DNA from: DATAEK01 sp036258055
Lineage (GTDB): Bacteria; Acidobacteriota; Vicinamibacteria; Vicinamibacterales; 2-12-FULL-66-21
Assembly (NCBI GenBank): GCA_036258055.1
Contig: DATAEK010000298.1
Coordinates: forward strand, 1-8,927
Length of the DNA: 8,927 nucleotides
Direction of reading: 5' to 3'
Below, piece by piece: positions 6,730-8,927 of this stretch; the first letter of the stretch is position 1, and each line of letters opens with the position of its first letter. The notes under the pieces were generated by a model that did no database searches, was not told where the DNA came from, and saw nothing but the letters and a program-made list of their open reading frames with translations. Both the position numbers and the translations under genes were made by a program.

Positions 6730-7610
6730 CCGGAGGCGGCGCTCGAGGCCGTCTGCTGCCCCTTCGATTCCTGAACGATGCGAACGCCGGCGCTCGCGCC
6801 AACGCGTGTCGCGCCAGCCGCGACCATGGCTTTGAGACCTTCCAGATCGCGAACACCTCCGGCTGCCTTCACGCCCATCTCCGCGCCAACGACACGGCGC
6901 ATCAGGGCGACGTCCGCAGCTGTCGCACCCCCGGGACCAAAACCGGTCGATGTCTTCACGAAGTCCGCCCCCGCCGCTTTCGTCAAAGTGCAGGCCGTGA
7001 CCTTTTCTTCATCGGTCAGCAGCGCAGCCTCGATGATCACCTTGCTGACGACACCGCACTGCCGGCACGCGCCGATGACCGCCTCGATGTCCTGTTCGGT
7101 CGTCCGCAGGTCGCCGGACTTCAGGGCACCGACATTGATGACCATGTCGATCTCAGTCGCCCCGTCGTAGATCGCGCGCCGCGTCTCGTACTGTTTGACG
7201 TCCGCGGTCGTGGCGCCAAGCGGAAATCCGACGACCGAGCAGACTCCCACGCCAGTCCCCCGCAGCCTCGCAGCGCAGAGCGCTACCCAGGCCGGGTTCA
7301 CGCAGACGGTCGCGAAGTGAAATTCCGCGGCCTCGCGACAGAGCTTCTCGATGTCAGTGCGGGTGGCGTCGGGCTTGAGCAGCGTGTGATCGATGAGACC
7401 CGCGACTCCGCCCGGTGCCCCGCCGCCGGCGTAGACGCCGATGCGCGTCGCGCCGGCGTCCAGAACCCCGCGCAGCCGATCAGGGCAGCATTCAAGGAGC
7501 ACGGAGTGACAGCCGCAGCGATTCGCGAGCGCCGCTCGGCCGGGCTGGGCGGCCAGCACTTCCTCCGTGATGATGTCGATGAGGCGTTGGAGATCCTGCG
7601 GGGAGAGCAT
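6723..7610 (-). CDS. deoC: Deoxyribose-phosphate aldolase with N-terminal microcompartment-type extension
   Basis: A 295-residue class I aldolase that cleaves 2-deoxyribose-5-phosphate to glyceraldehyde-3-phosphate and acetaldehyde. The DeoC core starts near residue 72 (LIDHTLLKP) and is complete: D155 in EIDMVIN, Schiff-base lysine K219 in DFVKTSTGF and K248 in GVKAAGGVR, matching E. coli D102, K167 and K201. About 70 residues precede the core. The first 20 form a predicted amphipathic helix, followed by a Cys-rich segment with C32, C34, C41 and C42, a DAGATRIG stretch (51-58) and a flexible Gly-rich linker (61-70). Short DeoC enzymes such as E. coli's (259 residues) start directly at the core. 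The extension resembles encapsulation tags on microcompartment enzymes. The gene is last in a probable four-gene - strand operon, 3 bp after the isomerase gene, and it overlaps the convergent channel gene by 7 bp. No clear Shine-Dalgarno precedes it, so translational coupling is likely. Confidence 0.95.
   Translation of the reverse strand: MLSPQDLQRLIDIITEEVLAAQPGRAALANRCGCHSVLLECCPDRLRGVLDAGATRIGVYAGGGAPGGVAGLIDHTLLKPDATRTDIEKLCREAAEFHFATVCVNPAWVALCAARLRGTGVGVCSVVGFPLGATTADVKQYETRRAIYDGATEIDMVINVGALKSGDLRTTEQDIEAVIGACRQCGVVSKVIIEAALLTDEEKVTACTLTKAAGADFVKTSTGFGPGGATAADVALMRRVVGAEMGVKAAGGVRDLEGLKAMVAAGATRVGASAGVRIVQESKGQQTASSAASGY
7545..7610 (-). other. Predicted encapsulation peptide at the DeoC N-terminus
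   Basis: Codons 1-22 of the aldolase. The segment SPQDLQRLIDIITEEVL places hydrophobic residues at positions 7, 10, 11, 14 and 18, the i/i+3/i+4/i+7 spacing of one greasy helix face, with charged and polar residues between. Microcompartment cargo such as PduP starts with a very similar helix (SELETLIRTILSEQL) that binds the shell. A linker region separates it from the catalytic core, as expected for a tag. The function is inferred by resemblance; no shell gene is in the window. Confidence 0.65.
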
Positions 7611-7613
7611 AGG

Positions 7614-8261
7614 TCAGTCGCGCGCCGCGCGCTCTTCCAGCCGGCGGATCTTGAGAAGGCGGCGGATGTATCTCGGTTCGCGCATCGCGGTCCCGAGCCA
7701 GACGTCGGTGATGCGCACAGCCGCCTCCGGACCGGCGACAAGTGTCGAGCCGATCGTGAGCACATTGGCGCCGTTGTGTTCCCGCGCATAGCGCGCAATC
7801 GTCTCGTCAGGGCACATTGCGGCGCGGATGCCGCGGATCTTGTTGGCCGCTATCGCCGAGCCGATCCCTGCGCCGTCGATCACGATCCCCGCATCCGCTT
7901 CCGCGCGGGCAACGGCCGTCGCCACGGTGGCGGCGATATCCGGGTAATCAACCGGATCGGCGCTGTCGGTTCCGATGTCTGTAACGGCCAGGCCGCGACC
8001 GCGCAGATGCTGGACGAGCGCTTTCTTGATCGACAGTCCCGTGTGATCGGAGCCGATGCAGACGCGCTTCACGTCCGCGACCGGCGCCAGATCCGGCGGC
8101 AGCGATGGGTCCAGAGCCCCCGCTGCGACAACCGTCACCCGGCGAGCGGCGAGCGTATCGCGGGCGAGCGGGGTCACGTGGCCGCCAGCCGCGAGTTCCA
8201 CAGTCGCGCCCACGTCGAGCATACGTGCATCCGCCTCGGTAATGATGTCGAAACGCTTCAT
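7614..8261 (-). CDS. rpiB: RpiB/LacAB-type sugar-phosphate isomerase with N-terminal EutT/EutQ-like extension
   Basis: A 215-residue member of the RpiB/LacAB family, which interconverts ribose-5-phosphate and ribulose-5-phosphate or similar aldose and ketose phosphates. The core runs from about residue 64: CIGSDHTG (68-75, with D72 and H73), DYPDIA (105-110), GAGIGSAIAANKIRGIRAA (130-148) and EHNGANVLTIGS (161-172). The residue usually given as the catalytic cysteine (E. coli ICGTGVG) is D129 here (IDGAGIG), so the mechanism or substrate may differ. E. coli RpiB is about 149 residues; the extra 63 at the N-terminus contain ITEADAR (7-13) and TPLARDTLAARRVTVV (30-45), which resembles the starts of EutT and EutQ, proteins of ethanolamine microcompartment loci. 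The ATG overlaps the stop of the phosphoribosyltransferase gene in an ATGA junction with AGGA directly before it, so coupled translation is likely. The aldolase gene begins 3 bp downstream. Confidence 0.9.
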   Translation of the reverse strand: MKRFDIITEADARMLDVGATVELAAGGHVTPLARDTLAARRVTVVAAGALDPSLPPDLAPVADVKRVCIGSDHTGLSIKKALVQHLRGRGLAVTDIGTDSADPVDYPDIAATVATAVARAEADAGIVIDGAGIGSAIAANKIRGIRAAMCPDETIARYAREHNGANVLTIGSTLVAGPEAAVRITDVWLGTAMREPRYIRRLLKIRRLEERAARD

Positions 8262-8773
8262 TCCTCGTCCAGGACCGCGATGTAGCTCAGGTTTCGATAC
8301 TTCTCGGCGTAGTCGAGGCCGTACCCGACGACGAACCGATCCTCAATCGTGAAGCCAATGTAGTCCACCGTGACGTCGACCACGCGTCGCGACGGCTTGC
8401 TCAGAAGGCACGCGGTACGCAGCGTTTTGGGCGCGCGCGCCCGGAGGATATCCTGCAAATACGTCAGCGTCAGCCCCGTGTCGACGATGTCCTCGACGAT
8501 GATGACGTTGCGGCCCTCGAGGCCGGAGTCGAGATCCTTGAGCAGGCGGACCTCGCCCGAGGACTTCTTGCTCTGCGCGTAGCTCGACACGGCGATGAAG
8601 TCCACCGTCACCCGGGCGCTCATGGCCCGGATCAGATCCGCCATGAACAGAAATCCTCCCTTCAGCACGCCGACGAGATGAATCCCTTCGTCCTTGGGAT
8701 AGCCACTTTCGATCTCGGAGGCCATCTCCTGGATACGAGCATTGATGGCTTCGGCTTCGATCAGTTTCTGCAT
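8258..8773 (-). CDS. hpt: Hypoxanthine (guanine) phosphoribosyltransferase
   Basis: A 171-residue type I phosphoribosyltransferase that joins hypoxanthine, and often guanine, to PRPP to make IMP or GMP in the cytoplasm. Motifs in order: LKGG (37-40), which contacts pyrophosphate; the flexible-loop SSY (63-65); the PRPP signature VEDIVDTGLTL (93-103); K126 in LLSKPSRR, the expected purine-contacting lysine; and the C-terminal FVVGYGLDYAEKYRNL (147-162) with the aspartate that typically coordinates magnesium. Length and motif spacing are normal for bacterial Hpt. In many bacteria hpt sits between tilS and ftsH; here it lies between an amidohydrolase gene (16 bp upstream) and rpiB (4-bp overlap), which suggests that it works with purine and pentose-phosphate salvage. 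The ATG at 8773 has no strong ribosome binding site and no earlier start codon exists in frame before the neighbouring stop. Confidence 0.95.
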   Translation of the reverse strand: MQKLIEAEAINARIQEMASEIESGYPKDEGIHLVGVLKGGFLFMADLIRAMSARVTVDFIAVSSYAQSKKSSGEVRLLKDLDSGLEGRNVIIVEDIVDTGLTLTYLQDILRARAPKTLRTACLLSKPSRRVVDVTVDYIGFTIEDRFVVGYGLDYAEKYRNLSYIAVLDEE

Positions 8774-8789
8774 CTGCCCATCACATCGA

Positions 8790-8927
8790 CTATTGGATCT
8801 TGACTGCGTCGCGGACCTTGACGGCCCAGTTCCGCGCCTCCTCGAGCACCGATGCTTCGTTGAGCGTGACCACCCGGCGATTGCGCATCAGAATCTTCCC
8901 ATTGACCACGGTCGTCTGCACATCGTC
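8790..8927 (-). CDS. Amidohydrolase, C-terminal 45 residues only (partial)
   Basis: The reading frame enters from the right edge and ends at a TAG at 8790-8792. The visible 45 residues contain VVNGKILMRNRRVVTLNE followed by a helix VLEEARNWAVKVRDAV. This is the closing beta-strand and final helix typical of metal-dependent amidohydrolases in the chlorohydrolase and deaminase branch, such as the methylthioadenosine/S-adenosylhomocysteine deaminases. The metal-binding and catalytic residues lie outside the window, so the substrate cannot be told. It lies 16 bp upstream of hpt on the same strand and would be the first visible gene of that operon; a purine or nucleoside deaminase would fit the neighbours. 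The family call is fairly secure, the subfamily call weak. Confidence 0.7.
   Translation of the reverse strand, partial: DDVQTTVVNGKILMRNRRVVTLNEASVLEEARNWAVKVRDAVKIQ

Noticed and set aside
6660..6760. Search for an intrinsic terminator between the convergent mscS and deoC genes
   Set aside because: The genes overlap by 7 bp and the GC-rich stretches show no clean stem-loop followed by a T-run.
7317..8285. Open frame on the + strand (322 codons) opposite deoC and rpiB
   Set aside because: It is antisense to two genes with complete catalytic motifs, and its own translation has no recognisable domain.

Overview
The window is a strongly GC-rich bacterial segment with eight protein-coding regions, tightly packed and with short or overlapping junctions. 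No stretch over 300 bases lacks a gene, and I see no rRNA, tRNA, CRISPR array or insertion sequence. The gene repertoire would fit Acidobacteriota, perhaps the Vicinamibacteria: an NtrC/NtrY-type two-component pair, a CHASE-domain histidine kinase, bacterial tryptophan 2,3-dioxygenase, and DeoC and RpiB with microcompartment-like N-terminal extensions. This placement is inferred from memory of the families and is not proven.

Left block, + strand (1-3767). The window opens inside a perfect 7-bp tandem array (1-118). It ends 44 bp before a sigma-54-dependent response regulator (163-1587). A short NtrY-like membrane histidine kinase follows (1645-3048). Its stop codon overlaps the start of a tryptophan 2,3-dioxygenase family gene (3045-3767) in an ATGA junction. 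The three look like one operon that couples a signalling pair to tryptophan oxidation.

Middle block (3805-6729). A CHASE-domain sensor kinase on the - strand (3805-5574) is convergent with the dioxygenase. It is divergent, across only 30 bp, from an MscS-type mechanosensitive channel on the + strand (5605-6729). The 30-bp gap has -10-like hexamers very close to both starts and no ribosome binding site, which suggests leaderless or nearly leaderless transcripts.

Right block, - strand (6723-8927). In transcription order it holds the C-terminus of an amidohydrolase, a hypoxanthine phosphoribosyltransferase, an RpiB-type sugar-phosphate isomerase and a deoxyribose-phosphate aldolase. Spacings are 16 bp, a 4-bp overlap and 3 bp. 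The chemistry suggests purine and nucleoside-sugar salvage.

The most interesting signal is in this last block. DeoC carries an N-terminal amphipathic helix of the type that targets enzymes to bacterial microcompartments, followed by a Cys-rich segment. RpiB carries an N-terminal module resembling the start of EutT/EutQ and has Asp at the usual catalytic Cys position. Adjacent DeoC and RpiB is the signature of the 'sugar-phosphate-utilizing' (SPU) microcompartment class. No shell protein lies inside the window, so this is a prediction about the flanking or remote genome.
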